A DNA stretch of 47,763 nt, taken from Oscillospiraceae bacterium (GTDB taxonomy: Bacteria > Bacillota > Clostridia > Oscillospirales > Oscillospiraceae). Both the position numbers and the translations under genes were made by a program. This document shows positions 1 to 8,242 of the stretch, piece by piece. Under the pieces are notes generated by a model. The model had not been told where the DNA came from and made no database searches. It saw only the letters and a list, made by a program, of their open reading frames with translations. The stretch's first letter is position 1; every line of letters begins with the position of its first letter. The stretch is from positions 1 through 47,763 of the forward strand of contig JAFSRZ010000010.1 of the NCBI GenBank assembly GCA_017445875.1, written 5' to 3'.

Positions 1-139
1 ATACCGATGGCTAATCGGGAATTTACGCCTGTGGACTGTGCATGAACTTGTGAGTAGCGTCTGCTTTGTCAGCGCCAAAACACACAGGATGAAGCAGGAA
101 TTTTCTCAATATGGGTATATTTATCCATATTTCGAGTAG
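1..139 (+). pseudogene. Possible decayed 3' end of an IS200/IS605-type tnpB gene
   Basis: Frame 1 reads IPMANREFTPVDCA and stops at 43-45. Frame 2 is open from the window edge to the TAG at 137-139 and ends KTHRMKQEFSQYGYIYPYFE. Together they resemble, from memory, the variable C-terminal tail of clostridial TnpB/OrfB proteins, with a frameshift near position 43. No catalytic residues lie inside the window, so the identification rests only on tail similarity and is weak. The next gene starts 13 bases downstream with no good ribosome binding site, as expected if an element end landed there. It could instead be unrelated noncoding DNA. Confidence 0.3.
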
Positions 140-151
140 CAAGACTTTTTC

Positions 152-646
152 ATGATTACATTTATCCGCATTGACGACCGCATGATTCACGGACAGACCT
201 GCACCCGCTGGGCGATTGAGTACCCCTGCACGGGACTTATCGCCGTCAACGACAAGGCCGCTACAAACTCCGTACTCAAAGCCGCCTACAAGAACGCTAT
301 CCCCGACAAAAAGACGTTCGTCTGGACTGTCGCCGACTGGCAGGCCAAAAAGGAAAAGGTGCTGGCGTCCAAAGACCAGTATTTCCTCATCACGAAAGAC
401 CCCGTTGACATGGCGACGGTTCTGCTTGACCAGCCCTTTGACCCCGGCATTAAGGACATTATTGTAGGCCCCTGCAACGACCGTCCCGGCGCTGTGAAAC
501 TCGGTAACAACCAGTCGATTATACCGGAAGAGGCGGCGGCTTTTGAAAAGCTCATGGCGGCGGGCTACAATATCGAGTTCGCGCTTGTCAAGGAAACCGC
601 TATCGGCAACTGGAAGAAGTTCCGCGGACAGTTCGGTTATAACTGA
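152..646 (+). CDS. PTS mannose/fructose/sorbose family IIB component
   Basis: Cytoplasmic phosphocarrier of a mannose-family phosphotransferase system; it takes phosphate from IIA and passes it to the sugar entering through IIC/IID. The 164-residue protein has the usual family length. It opens with FIRIDDRMIHGQ, the conserved loop with the phosphorylated histidine (His13 here). IIC follows after 18 bases and IID after that, so this is one operon. No IIA is seen; it may lie upstream outside the window or elsewhere. The start matches the family N-terminus, but no convincing Shine-Dalgarno lies before it, only an AT-rich stretch. The sugar specificity cannot be read from sequence. Confidence 0.92.
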   Translation: MITFIRIDDRMIHGQTCTRWAIEYPCTGLIAVNDKAATNSVLKAAYKNAIPDKKTFVWTVADWQAKKEKVLASKDQYFLITKDPVDMATVLLDQPFDPGIKDIIVGPCNDRPGAVKLGNNQSIIPEEAAAFEKLMAAGYNIEFALVKETAIGNWKKFRGQFGYN

Positions 647-664
647 CGGAAAGGAATCACATTT

Positions 665-1507
665 ATGACAATTAATGTTGTACAGGCGGCGCTTTTAGGT
701 CTGTGCGCCTGCCTTTCCTCCATGCCGGGTCTCGGCGGCACGACCTTCGGTAACTATACGTTAGGCCGTCCGCTTGTGGCGGGTCTTGTAGTCGGACTGA
801 TTCTCGGCAACGTACCCATGGGCATTATGCTGGGCGCGGCTGTGCAGGTCGTCTACATCGCGCTTGTCACGCCCGGCGGCACTGTCTCCGCCGACGTACG
901 CGCCATTTCGTATATCGGCATTCCTCTTGCCATGCTCTACGCCTACGGCATGGGCTGGACGGGCGCGGAATCGGAGGCGCAGAACTTCGCCGTAACCATG
1001 GCCGCCACTGTCGGCACACTCGGCACCGTGCTTTTCTACGGCACCGCCACTATGAACCTCATCTGGCAACACTGGGGCATGAAACAGGTTGACGAGGGCA
1101 AGCTGGACAGCCTCTATCTTGTCGACTGGGTTCTGCCTTGGATTTCCCATTTCATCTGCTCTTTCATCCCGACATTCATTATCTGCCTCATGGGTTCGAG
1201 CATGGTTCAGGTCATCAAGGACTATCTGCCCATGGACGGCCTCGCCATGAAAACACTGTTCACAGTCGGCTCCCTGTTGCCGTCTGTCGGTGTCGCTATC
1301 CTGCTGAAACAGGTTATCTCCAAGCCGGTGGATTTCCTGACGTTCTTCTTCGGCTTCACGCTGTGCGCGTTCATGCACCTGAATCTTATCGGATGCGCCA
1401 TTGTGGGCGGATTCTTCGCCATCATGAACTATAACATTCGTGTCCTCGCGCTGCGTCCGGTCGCGGCGGTCGGCGCGGCGGCTGACGACGACGAGGAGGA
1501 CATCTGA
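665..1507 (+). CDS. PTS mannose/fructose/sorbose family IIC component
   Basis: Integral membrane subunit forming, with IID, the sugar channel of the mannose-family PTS. The 280-residue sequence is strongly hydrophobic with several membrane segments. It carries the family-typical N-terminal stretch GLGGTTFGNYTLGRPLVAG followed by LGNVPMGIMLGAAVQVVYIA. The C-terminus is acidic (ADDDEEDI). It begins 18 bases after IIB with GGAAAGG-type spacing (ACGGAAAGGAATCAC before the ATG) and ends 2 bases before IID, which implies translational coupling. Family assignment is firm; the substrate is unknown. Confidence 0.92.
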   Translation: MTINVVQAALLGLCACLSSMPGLGGTTFGNYTLGRPLVAGLVVGLILGNVPMGIMLGAAVQVVYIALVTPGGTVSADVRAISYIGIPLAMLYAYGMGWTGAESEAQNFAVTMAATVGTLGTVLFYGTATMNLIWQHWGMKQVDEGKLDSLYLVDWVLPWISHFICSFIPTFIICLMGSSMVQVIKDYLPMDGLAMKTLFTVGSLLPSVGVAILLKQVISKPVDFLTFFFGFTLCAFMHLNLIGCAIVGGFFAIMNYNIRVLALRPVAAVGAAADDDEEDI

Positions 1508-1509
1508 CC

Positions 1510-2337
1510 ATGAAAACGCTCTCCAAACAGACTTTGAACAAGTCCTTCAACCACTGGTTTTACGGTAACTTGACCTGCTTCTCTCAGGAGCATATGCAGA
1601 CCTTCGGCTACATGCTCTCCATGTTGCCCATTGTCAAGGAACTCTACGAGACCAACGAGGAACGCACGCAGAAACTTAAGACTTACTCCACGTTCTTCAA
1701 CACGGAACCGCAAGTCGGCGCGGTGGTCGTGGGCATTACGACCGGTATGGAGGAAGCACGCGCCAACGGCGAGGATGTCGACGATGAGACCATTAACGGC
1801 ATTCGTGCCGGTCTGATGGGACCTCTTGCGGGTATCGGTGACTCTCTGGTAGTCGGCACACTGTTGCCGATTCTGCTGGGTATCGCGCTGGGACTGTCGG
1901 GCGGCGGCTCTCCGCTGGGTGCCATTTTCTACATTCTGGTGTGGAATTTCGGTATGTACTTCCTCATGCGCTTCATGTACTTCAAGGGCTACGAACTCGG
2001 CGGTAAAGCCGTGGAAGTCCTTGTCGGCGAGAAGGCCAACGCAATCCGGGAATCTATCATCATGCTCGGCACAATGGTTATCGGCGGCGTCACCGCGTCG
2101 TGGATTAACATTACCACGTCGTTCAAGATGTTAAACTCGGAAGGCGGCGTCATTGTCGACCTGCAACAGACCCTGAATGATGTGTACCCGTCTCTGTTGA
2201 GCGCGGTTTTCGTGCTGATTTGCTGGTATCTGCTGGCGAAAAAGCGTATGAGTCCGTTACTGGTCATGCTGATTCTGGTCGGCGTGGCGTTCGTGGGCGT
2301 ACTGGTCGGCTTCTTTGACCCCGGTCTCAGCTACTGA
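1510..2337 (+). CDS. PTS mannose/fructose/sorbose family IID component
   Basis: Membrane partner of IIC in the mannose-family PTS. The 275-residue protein has the IID N-terminal cytoplasmic region, with CFSQEHMQTFGYMLSMLPIV and an FFNTEPQVGAVVVGIT block. The glycine-rich GLMGPLAGIGDSLVVGTLLP loop follows, then C-terminal membrane segments. The start codon lies 2 bases after the IIC stop. The small membrane protein at 2342 follows 4 bases after this stop, so IIB-IIC-IID-small protein is one transcript ending at the hairpin at 2623-2658. Nothing looks broken. Confidence 0.93.
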   Translation: MKTLSKQTLNKSFNHWFYGNLTCFSQEHMQTFGYMLSMLPIVKELYETNEERTQKLKTYSTFFNTEPQVGAVVVGITTGMEEARANGEDVDDETINGIRAGLMGPLAGIGDSLVVGTLLPILLGIALGLSGGGSPLGAIFYILVWNFGMYFLMRFMYFKGYELGGKAVEVLVGEKANAIRESIIMLGTMVIGGVTASWINITTSFKMLNSEGGVIVDLQQTLNDVYPSLLSAVFVLICWYLLAKKRMSPLLVMLILVGVAFVGVLVGFFDPGLSY

Positions 2338-2341
2338 TTCC

Positions 2342-2611
2342 ATGCTCACCAAACAACAGCTTCTCGACGAGGCGCGGCAACAGAAAAAAGCCCTTGCCAT
2401 GATGGGACGTTGGAGAAATTACCTGTTTATCCTGACAACTTCCTTAATGGTCGTGGCGTTTTTCGGACTGCGCAACGGCGGCGCGGCGTTTATCGCGGGC
2501 GTGACCGCGGTTGTGTTCGCGGTCATCAGCTTTGTTTTGCTTCTGCTCGTGAATCTCAGTATCCGCAACGGACACCGTAACGTGGAAAAGATACTGGATT
2601 CCATTCAGTAA
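2342..2611 (+). CDS. Small two-helix membrane protein of the PTS operon
   Basis: An 89-residue protein that I cannot assign to a named family. It starts MLTKQQLLDEARQQKKALAM, an amphipathic cytoplasmic helix. Two hydrophobic segments follow at about residues 26-44 and 50-72, separated by a short NGGAAF-type turn, and it ends in a charged cytoplasmic tail. The ATG at 2342 is chosen over an upstream in-frame ATG at 2315 because the latter lies inside the IID gene. Its place as the last gene of the PTS operon suggests an accessory role with the permease, but that is inference from position only. Confidence 0.7.
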   Translation: MLTKQQLLDEARQQKKALAMMGRWRNYLFILTTSLMVVAFFGLRNGGAAFIAGVTAVVFAVISFVLLLLVNLSIRNGHRNVEKILDSIQ

Positions 2612-2622
2612 CTTTCCCGACA

Positions 2623-2658
2623 AAAGAGCTGTCCCGTGACACACGGGGCGGCTCTTTA
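2623..2658 (+). terminator. Rho-independent terminator of the PTS operon
   Basis: An AAAGAGC arm at 2623-2629 pairs with GCTCTTT at 2651-2657, with an inner CCCGTG/CACGGG stem. A-rich sequence precedes and T-rich sequence follows, so it could act in both directions and also end the convergent pantothenate kinase transcript. Confidence 0.75.
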
Positions 2659-2659
2659 C

Positions 2660-2701
2660 TTGCCCTCCCCTCCGGGGGCGCGACAGCGCCGGGTGGGGGC
2701 T
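2660..2701. repeat. Dispersed GC-rich palindromic repeat, copy 1
   Basis: Starts TTGCCCTCCCC and ends GGGTGGGGGC around a GCGCGACAGCGC core, giving an imperfect palindrome. The left half of the copy at 9091-9203 has the same ends and core (CCCTCCCCC ... GCGCGTCAGCGC ... GGTGGGGGC). It lies between convergent transcripts. Confidence 0.7.
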
Positions 2702-2746
2702 TGTAATGACGCCGTTCCCGTGGCGTGACGGGGACGGCGTTTGTAT

Positions 2747-3577
2747 TCAGTCGAACGCGCAGAGCGCCGCCCCGATTGCCGTGGCGAATGTCGCGCTTTC
2801 CGGGATAATGTAGTGAATGCCGTAGAGCTTCTCGAAGTTGCGGAAATTCTCCTCGGCCTGCGGCAGTGTGGTCATGGAACCCGTCAGCACAACCGTTTTC
2901 GTGTCGCAACACCGACAGGCGAGTACCGTCATTGTCCCGATGGCCTGTAACACTAAATTGACCGTTCCGGCGGCTAAGTCGGCGGGGGTGGCGTCCTCGG
3001 CTAAGTTGCCGTAGTTCGCCGCCGTCAAAGTCGGGTCGAGTGTCACGGCGGGATTGCGCGTCAAGTCCCGGATGGTCAGGTCAACGCGGCTTAAGTCGCC
3101 CTGCGCCGCTAATTTCTTGATACTCCCGAAGCGTTCCATTCCGACAAGTTTCTTGCACAGTCCGCCGAGTGTCCCGCCGCCGATACCGCTTCCGCAGAGG
3201 TGTTCGACACGCTTTCCGCGTTCCGCCCACAGAAACGCCGTCCCGGTTCCCATGGACACCACAAGCGCCGATTCCTGTCCCGACAGCGCAAGCGCCCCCG
3301 TGCCGCTCGCCGAAAATTCGTCGACCCGGCGCGTGGGCAAATGGAAAATGCCGCCGTCCTCGTAACTCGCCCCGACACCTGTCAGCGCCACGCGACGCAC
3401 GTTTTCGAGTGAAAGCCCGTTGCCGCTCAGATAGTTGCCCAGCGCCCCGTACAGACTTGTAAGCGGGTCCTCGGCCTTCGCCCGCAACATGGACAATACT
3501 TGTTTATCCTCCCGCAGTCCCACAACTTTTGTCGTGGAACCGCCGACATCAATGCCCAATATCACATCCACAGTCAT
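2747..3577 (-). CDS. coaW: Type II pantothenate kinase
   Basis: Phosphorylates pantothenate, the first step of coenzyme A synthesis, using an ASKHA-fold (actin-like) ATPase. The N-terminal phosphate loop is ILGIDVGGSTTKVVGL. A VVSMGTGTAFLW segment and the GSGIGGGTLGGLCKKL nucleotide-binding stretch sit mid-protein, as in type II (CoaW-like) enzymes. Length is 276 residues, normal for the family. The ATG at 3575-3577 (reverse strand) is preceded by AAAGGAG; upstream in-frame starts are rejected because they run through the promoter at 3611-3639. A BcrAD/BadF-type ATPase is an alternative family, but the glycine-rich pattern fits pantothenate kinase better. Confidence 0.82.
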   Translation of the reverse strand: MTVDVILGIDVGGSTTKVVGLREDKQVLSMLRAKAEDPLTSLYGALGNYLSGNGLSLENVRRVALTGVGASYEDGGIFHLPTRRVDEFSASGTGALALSGQESALVVSMGTGTAFLWAERGKRVEHLCGSGIGGGTLGGLCKKLVGMERFGSIKKLAAQGDLSRVDLTIRDLTRNPAVTLDPTLTAANYGNLAEDATPADLAAGTVNLVLQAIGTMTVLACRCCDTKTVVLTGSMTTLPQAEENFRNFEKLYGIHYIIPESATFATAIGAALCAFD

Positions 3578-3610
3578 TCGCTCCTTTGCGCGGATATTCC
3601 AATTATCCCA

Positions 3611-3639
3611 ATGATACGAAAAGAACACGGTTCTGTCAA
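3611..3639 (-). promoter_or_regulatory. Sigma-A promoter for pantothenate kinase
   Basis: Read on the minus strand: TTGACA (3634-3639), 17-base spacer, TATCAT (3611-3616). The start codon lies 34 bases downstream of the -10. Confidence 0.75.
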
Positions 3640-3652
3640 GGAAAATCTGGTC

Positions 3653-3681
3653 TTGCCATTTCCGCGCCGTTGTTGTACACT
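3653..3681 (+). promoter_or_regulatory. Sigma-A promoter for the histidine phosphatase gene
   Basis: TTGCCA (3653-3658), 17-base spacer, TACACT (3676-3681). It is divergent from the pantothenate kinase promoter; the two -35 boxes are 13 bases apart. Confidence 0.65.
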
Positions 3682-3715
3682 GTGCGGCAAATAACACCAA
3701 CGGGGGGAACTCGCC

Positions 3716-4438
3716 ATGAAACTGTTGATTATCCGCCACGCCGACCCGGATTACGAGCATAACTGTCTGACGGAACAGGGTACCAAAGAAGCACGGCTTT
3801 TGTCGGAGTACCTGCGAAACGTCCCGATTGACGCGGCGTACACGTCACCGCTTGCGCGGGCGCGACTGACAGCCGCGCCTGTGCTGTCCGCCCACGATAT
3901 GACGGCGCAAGTCTGCGACTGGTTGCGGGAGTTTGACGCGCAAATCACGAAGCCGAATCAGGACGCCCCCGGCATTGTCTGGGACTGGCTCCCGGCGGAC
4001 TGGACAGCCGTCCCGGACTTCTACGCCCCGGATACGTGGACGCGTCCGGCGGTCATGCGGACAGATGTCACGGAGAAATACAGGGCTGTTTGTGACGGCC
4101 TCGACGAACTTCTGAACCGCCACGGATACCGCCGCGACGGGCGTCTATACCGTGTGACACGCGCAAATCATGATACAATCGCGTTGTTCTGTCATTTCGG
4201 CGTGGAGTGCGTGCTGTTAAGTCACCTGCTTTCGGTGTCGCCCATGCCGCTGTGGCACAGCTTCTGCGCGTTGCCGTCGTCGGTGACGCTCCTGTACACG
4301 GAGGAACGCCGGGAGGGTATCGCGTCGTTCCGCGTCAGCGCGTTCGGGGATTTGAGCCACTTACATCAGGCGGGCGTGGAAGCGTCGTTTTCGGCGCGCT
4401 TCTGCGAATGCTTCTCCGACAACACCCGGCACGATTGA
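3716..4438 (+). CDS. Histidine phosphatase superfamily protein (phosphoglycerate mutase-like)
   Basis: A predicted cytoplasmic phosphatase or mutase of the RHG superfamily, 240 residues. The N-terminal catalytic motif is LLIIRHADPDY, with RHA in place of RHG and His8 as the likely phospho-acceptor. A YTSPLARARLTA segment supplies the second arginine. The second catalytic histidine is probably in ALFCHFGVECVL near residue 161. A strong GGGGGGAACTCGCC precedes the ATG. It is alone on its transcript and divergent from pantothenate kinase; nothing shows whether the two act together. The substrate cannot be read from sequence. Confidence 0.82.
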   Translation: MKLLIIRHADPDYEHNCLTEQGTKEARLLSEYLRNVPIDAAYTSPLARARLTAAPVLSAHDMTAQVCDWLREFDAQITKPNQDAPGIVWDWLPADWTAVPDFYAPDTWTRPAVMRTDVTEKYRAVCDGLDELLNRHGYRRDGRLYRVTRANHDTIALFCHFGVECVLLSHLLSVSPMPLWHSFCALPSSVTLLYTEERREGIASFRVSAFGDLSHLHQAGVEASFSARFCECFSDNTRHD

Positions 4439-4469
4439 CATTTTTGTAAAAAGTTCCCGCAAAACCCCC

Positions 4470-4498
4470 TTGCAATTCCCGATTGGATTTGCTACAAT
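4470..4498 (+). promoter_or_regulatory. Sigma-A promoter for the SLH surface protein
   Basis: TTGCAA (4470-4475), 17-base spacer, TACAAT (4493-4498). A leader of about 130 bases follows. It holds two imperfect stem-loops, one with CCGGAA/TTCCGG arms at about 4589-4609, ahead of the AAAGGAG ribosome site. A long structured leader is common for abundant surface proteins, but I recognise no named riboswitch. Confidence 0.75.
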
Positions 4499-4637
4499 AA
4501 TTAAGAGTGGCATTGTGTCCGCTTCCATCTACTATGCCGGAACCGTGAAATATCTGCCGGGGGATTTTTATTAAAGAGGGGTAATCCCGGAACGCGTTTA
4601 TTTCCGGCAACGGCAACTATTGCAAAGGAGAATGACC

Positions 4638-7097
4638 ATGAAAAAACTTTTTTCCTTGGCTCTTGCGCTGGTCATGACGGTGTCTCTCTTCACCTTCGCA
4701 CCCGCCAGCGCGAGCGCCGCCTTTACGGACAGCGACAGCATTACCTATAAGGACGCCGTTGATGTCATTTATTCCCTTGAAATCATGGGCGGCTACTCCG
4801 ACGGCAGTTTCCGTCCCCAAGGTGCCCTGACCCGCGGCGCGGCGGCGAAAATCATCTGCAACATGATGTTGACGCCGCAAATCGCCGGCAAAATGTCCAA
4901 CGACACCGGCACGAAATTTAAGGACGTACCCAAGGGGCATACCTTCGCCGGTTACATTACTTGGTGCGTACAGGAGGGCATTGTCTCCGGCTACTCCGAC
5001 GGAACCTTCCATCCCGCCGACTCCCTGACCGCCCAAGCCTTCCTGAAAATGCTCCTCTGCGCCCTCGGCTACGACGCCACCATTGAGCATTACACCGGTA
5101 GCGGCTGGTCGAACAACGTCACGAATCAGGCGCTGATGATTGGCCTGAATAACGGCCTTGCCACGACGCTGAACGGAGCCGCCATGGTCAACCGTCAGGA
5201 CGCGTGCCTGTTCGCCTTCAACGCGCTGAAATCCGACCTTGTGGAGTACACCGGCAACCGCAACACCCGCGCCGTCAGAACCACCACCGCCGCCAGAGGT
5301 ACAAACATCGTCGCGGAAGCGTCCTCTCCCTATACGCTCCAGTTCGCCGAACAGTATTTCAGTGACCTGAAGCAGGCCGCCAACACCACGGACGCCTTTG
5401 GCTGTCCGGCTACCAAGTGGACACTCAAAAATGTCGACGTGGGTACCTATCTGGCTACTGTGGACAAGGTTTATTATAACGAGGATGTCACCGCCGGACA
5501 GGTCTATGACGACCTCGGCCTGACTGTCGCCGCCCCGCTGACATTCTATGTCGACGGCGTGGATGTCACGACGCCCGGTGCCACCATCAGCAAGAATGAT
5601 GATACCAAGCTCAGCGCCCTGATTACGCAGGCCAACACCATCGGCAACGGCGTCGAAATCCGGGCTTTCCGCACTAACAGCGGCAGTACGCCCGCCGTCG
5701 TCCTCAGCGCCGTTGTGTACTATCCCGGCACAGTCGCCTCCGTGCGGAGCGCTACCGATTCCAAGGGCCGCTATGTCACTATCAACGGTGTCGGCGACAC
5801 ACGCGCCCCCGCCGCGCTGTCCTCCAGCAACAACCAGTTTGAGACCGAAGAATTTGAGACCGGCGATATCGTGGCCTATACCTTCTCCGCCATGCCCGGC
5901 AACACCGGCATTCAGTCCGTGGAACTGCTCGACAGCGAAAGCGGCGCGTTAAGCCGTGTCAACACCGCAAGCGGCCTCGTACTCGACGGCGAGACGTACG
6001 AAAACGCCCTGAATATCGTATACGGCAACGCCGAGGGAACGGAAAACGCTTTAACCGTCAGCAATAACTACAATGTCTATCTGTTCACGCTCGACGGCAA
6101 GGAAATGGTGATGTGGGTCGAAAACGTGCAGGCCTCCGCCGACAGCTACGCGTGGGTCAAGGCTCTCAGCAACGGTCGTCAGGACTTCGACTACGCGCAG
6201 GCGAAACTCGTCTTTTCCAATGGCTCCGAGCAGGCCGTGTCCCTGAGTACCTATGTAGTCGACGACGTGGACGCCCTCAACCATCACGTTGTCACCTACT
6301 CCGTCGACAGCAACGACCGCTACACCCTCAAGCCCGTCGAAACGACCTCCGGCGCGCTCACCGTGAAGAATCGTAACGCCGACGGTCTGCCCGAAGGCGT
6401 CGTAGCCGATAACGACACAACCTTTGTCGTGGAGGACAGCGCCTCCAACTCTTACAAGGTTTACACCGGCATGCGCAACACCCCCAATATCAAGACCGAT
6501 AACGCCTATGTCTACTCCGCCAACGGCAGTGCGGTCATGGTCTTTGTCAGCGGTGCCACCATTACCACCAGCAAGAGCGACGTAATCTTCATCGCGGCGA
6601 ACTCCGCCACGAACCCGGTACGCGCCAAGTCCACCTATCGCACGTTCAACGCCGTTGTGGGCGGACAAATTACCAAGGTCAATGTCCTTGTGGATACCGT
6701 TCTGGGCAACGACGGCGAAAACCCGAAGTCCGGCGCGCAGTTCGTTGTGAACAATGACAGCGTGAAACCTGCCCCCGAAAGCAGTGTCATTCTCGACAAT
6801 ACCGAGTACAACGCCGATGAGCTGATTATCGGCGGCACCTACAATAACGCCAATGTCACGGTTGGACGCGTACAGGGTCTGGCCGCTCCCTCTAACGGCG
6901 CTATCCGTCTGGGCGGCTCCAAGGGTCCCCTCATGGATTTGAGCAACTCCGTCAACGTCTACTCTGTCAGCACAAACGGCCTTATCAGCAAAATTAACCT
7001 GAACAATGTCAAGGCCGACAGCGAGGCGTGGGTATACTACACGCTCGACAACAAGGATATTACCAACCTGTTCATTCTCCGCGTGGACGCGAAATAA
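4638..7097 (+). CDS. SLH-domain cell-surface protein
   Basis: An 819-residue exported surface or S-layer-type protein. It has a classical signal peptide (MKKLFSLALALVMTVSLFTF, cleavage near ASASA-AF). Three S-layer homology segments follow at about residues 30-80, 95-140 and 155-205, with the marks GGYSDGSFRPQGALTRGAAA and SGYSDGTFHPADSLTAQAFL. These normally bind pyruvylated secondary cell-wall polymer. The remaining 600 residues are Asn/Thr/Val/Asp-rich with no recognised domain, like a beta-rich surface region. The ATG at 4638 is chosen because AAAGGAG ends 7 bases before it. It stands alone between a strong promoter and a strong terminator, as for an abundant product. Confidence 0.88.
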   Translation: MKKLFSLALALVMTVSLFTFAPASASAAFTDSDSITYKDAVDVIYSLEIMGGYSDGSFRPQGALTRGAAAKIICNMMLTPQIAGKMSNDTGTKFKDVPKGHTFAGYITWCVQEGIVSGYSDGTFHPADSLTAQAFLKMLLCALGYDATIEHYTGSGWSNNVTNQALMIGLNNGLATTLNGAAMVNRQDACLFAFNALKSDLVEYTGNRNTRAVRTTTAARGTNIVAEASSPYTLQFAEQYFSDLKQAANTTDAFGCPATKWTLKNVDVGTYLATVDKVYYNEDVTAGQVYDDLGLTVAAPLTFYVDGVDVTTPGATISKNDDTKLSALITQANTIGNGVEIRAFRTNSGSTPAVVLSAVVYYPGTVASVRSATDSKGRYVTINGVGDTRAPAALSSSNNQFETEEFETGDIVAYTFSAMPGNTGIQSVELLDSESGALSRVNTASGLVLDGETYENALNIVYGNAEGTENALTVSNNYNVYLFTLDGKEMVMWVENVQASADSYAWVKALSNGRQDFDYAQAKLVFSNGSEQAVSLSTYVVDDVDALNHHVVTYSVDSNDRYTLKPVETTSGALTVKNRNADGLPEGVVADNDTTFVVEDSASNSYKVYTGMRNTPNIKTDNAYVYSANGSAVMVFVSGATITTSKSDVIFIAANSATNPVRAKSTYRTFNAVVGGQITKVNVLVDTVLGNDGENPKSGAQFVVNNDSVKPAPESSVILDNTEYNADELIIGGTYNNANVTVGRVQGLAAPSNGAIRLGGSKGPLMDLSNSVNVYSVSTNGLISKINLNNVKADSEAWVYYTLDNKDITNLFILRVDAK

Positions 7098-7120
7098 TGG
7101 ACTGTCCCTGACAGGTAAAT

Positions 7121-7158
7121 CCCCCCTCTCCCGGATTTCCGGGAGGGGGCTTTCTTTT
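7121..7158 (+). terminator. Strong rho-independent terminator after the SLH gene
   Basis: CCCCC and TCCCGG arms pair with CCGGGA and GGGGG around a short ATTT loop, followed by CTTTCTTTT. The stem is long and GC-rich. Confidence 0.9.
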
Positions 7159-7161
7159 GCG

Positions 7162-7189
7162 TTGACTTTTTCCGCGGATACGTTATAAT
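7162..7189 (+). promoter_or_regulatory. Sigma-A promoter for the phosphoribosyltransferase-ruvX-ttcA group
   Basis: TTGACT (7162-7167), 16-base spacer, consensus TATAAT (7184-7189). It begins immediately after the terminator of the SLH gene. Confidence 0.8.
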
Positions 7190-7239
7190 GTTGCAAAACG
7201 GCGGTCAGCCCGAATCCGACATTACAGGAGGAACCAGTT

Positions 7240-7800
7240 ATGACATATTCCATGGAAATCGCGGGACTTACGCGGCAACTGCCCCTTTGCAGGGTCACGG
7301 ATGACCTGTACATTGCGGCGTTTATCTGCTTCGGGGACGCAGAAATCACCGTGGCCTGTGCGCGGGAACTCTTAAAACTTGTCCCCGCCTCGGAGTACGA
7401 CTACCTCTTCACGGCGGAGGCGAAAAGTATTCCGCTCATCCACGAAATGGCGCGGCAGTCCGGCGCGGAAAAGTATTTTATCGCCCGCAAGGGGCCAAAG
7501 GCCTACATGCCCGACCCGATTTACGTCGAGGACAAGTCGATTACCACCGCCAAGCCCCAGCGGCTCTATCTCGGACAGGACGACGTGGCGCTGATTCGCG
7601 GGAAGCGGCTCCTCATCGTGGACGACGTGATTTCTACGGGCGGCTCCCTGCGGGCTATGGAGGAACTTATCCAGAAAGCCGGAGGCACTGTCGCCGGGAA
7701 AATCGCCGTACTCGCGGAGGGCGAGTCCAAGAACCGCCCCGACATCCGTTATCTCGCGCCGTTGCCGCTGTTCAACGCCGACGGCACGGTCAAGGCGTAA
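7240..7800 (+). CDS. Phosphoribosyltransferase family protein
   Basis: A type I phosphoribosyltransferase fold of 186 residues. The PRPP-binding loop is RLLIVDDVISTGGSLRAMEE (about residues 123-142). A flexible-loop region around residues 65-105 contains SGAEKYFIARKGPKAYM. It most resembles adenine or xanthine phosphoribosyltransferases used in purine salvage, but the base specificity cannot be fixed from sequence. ACAGGAGG precedes the ATG with good spacing. RuvX starts 3 bases after its stop, so the two are coupled. Confidence 0.8.
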   Translation: MTYSMEIAGLTRQLPLCRVTDDLYIAAFICFGDAEITVACARELLKLVPASEYDYLFTAEAKSIPLIHEMARQSGAEKYFIARKGPKAYMPDPIYVEDKSITTAKPQRLYLGQDDVALIRGKRLLIVDDVISTGGSLRAMEELIQKAGGTVAGKIAVLAEGESKNRPDIRYLAPLPLFNADGTVKA

Positions 7801-7803
7801 CCC

Positions 7804-8238
7804 ATGCGTGTCTGCGCCATTGACTACGGCGACGCCCGGACAGGGCTTGCCGTCTCCGACCCCACCGGACTGTTAGCCGGTCACACGGAGACAGTCCACG
7901 CCTACCGCCCGGAAGAAGTGATAGCCCGTATCGCCGCCGTCGCGGCGGAGTACGGCGTCGGGAAACTCGTACTCGGACACCCTGTCAACATGGACGGCAC
8001 CAGAGGCCCCCGCGCCGAAAAAGTCGAAGCGTTCGCGGAACGTCTCCGCGCTAAAACCGGACTGCCCGTGACGCTCTGGGACGAACGCCGTACCACTATC
8101 GACGCCCACCAGATTTTACGCGCCAACGGTCGCAACGGCAAAAAGCACAAAGACATTGTGGACGCGGTCGCCGCCACGCTGATTTTAGACGGCTACTTGT
8201 CGTGGGAACGCGGACAGGCACAGTCCGGGAAAGCGTGA
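7804..8238 (+). CDS. ruvX: RuvX/YqgF family Holliday-junction resolvase-like protein
   Basis: An RNase H-fold nuclease family proposed to resolve Holliday junctions and, in other bacteria, to act in 16S rRNA 5' maturation. The 144-residue protein matches family length. The N-terminal catalytic stretch is CAIDYGDARTGLAVSD (Asp7). It is followed by KLVLGHPVNMDGTRGPRAEK, the LWDERRTT motif and the C-terminal acidic site KHKDIVDAVAATLIL. It starts 3 bases after the phosphoribosyltransferase stop, and the TtcA-like gene starts 4 bases after its own stop. Confidence 0.9.
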   Translation: MRVCAIDYGDARTGLAVSDPTGLLAGHTETVHAYRPEEVIARIAAVAAEYGVGKLVLGHPVNMDGTRGPRAEKVEAFAERLRAKTGLPVTLWDERRTTIDAHQILRANGRNGKKHKDIVDAVAATLILDGYLSWERGQAQSGKA

Positions 8239-8242
8239 CGCC

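Noticed and set aside
6051..7349. Long minus-strand open frame (432 codons) opposite the SLH gene
   Set aside because: It is antisense to the SLH protein and would cross its strong terminator and the next promoter; it has a repetitive Gly/Val/Asp composition with no recognisable domain.
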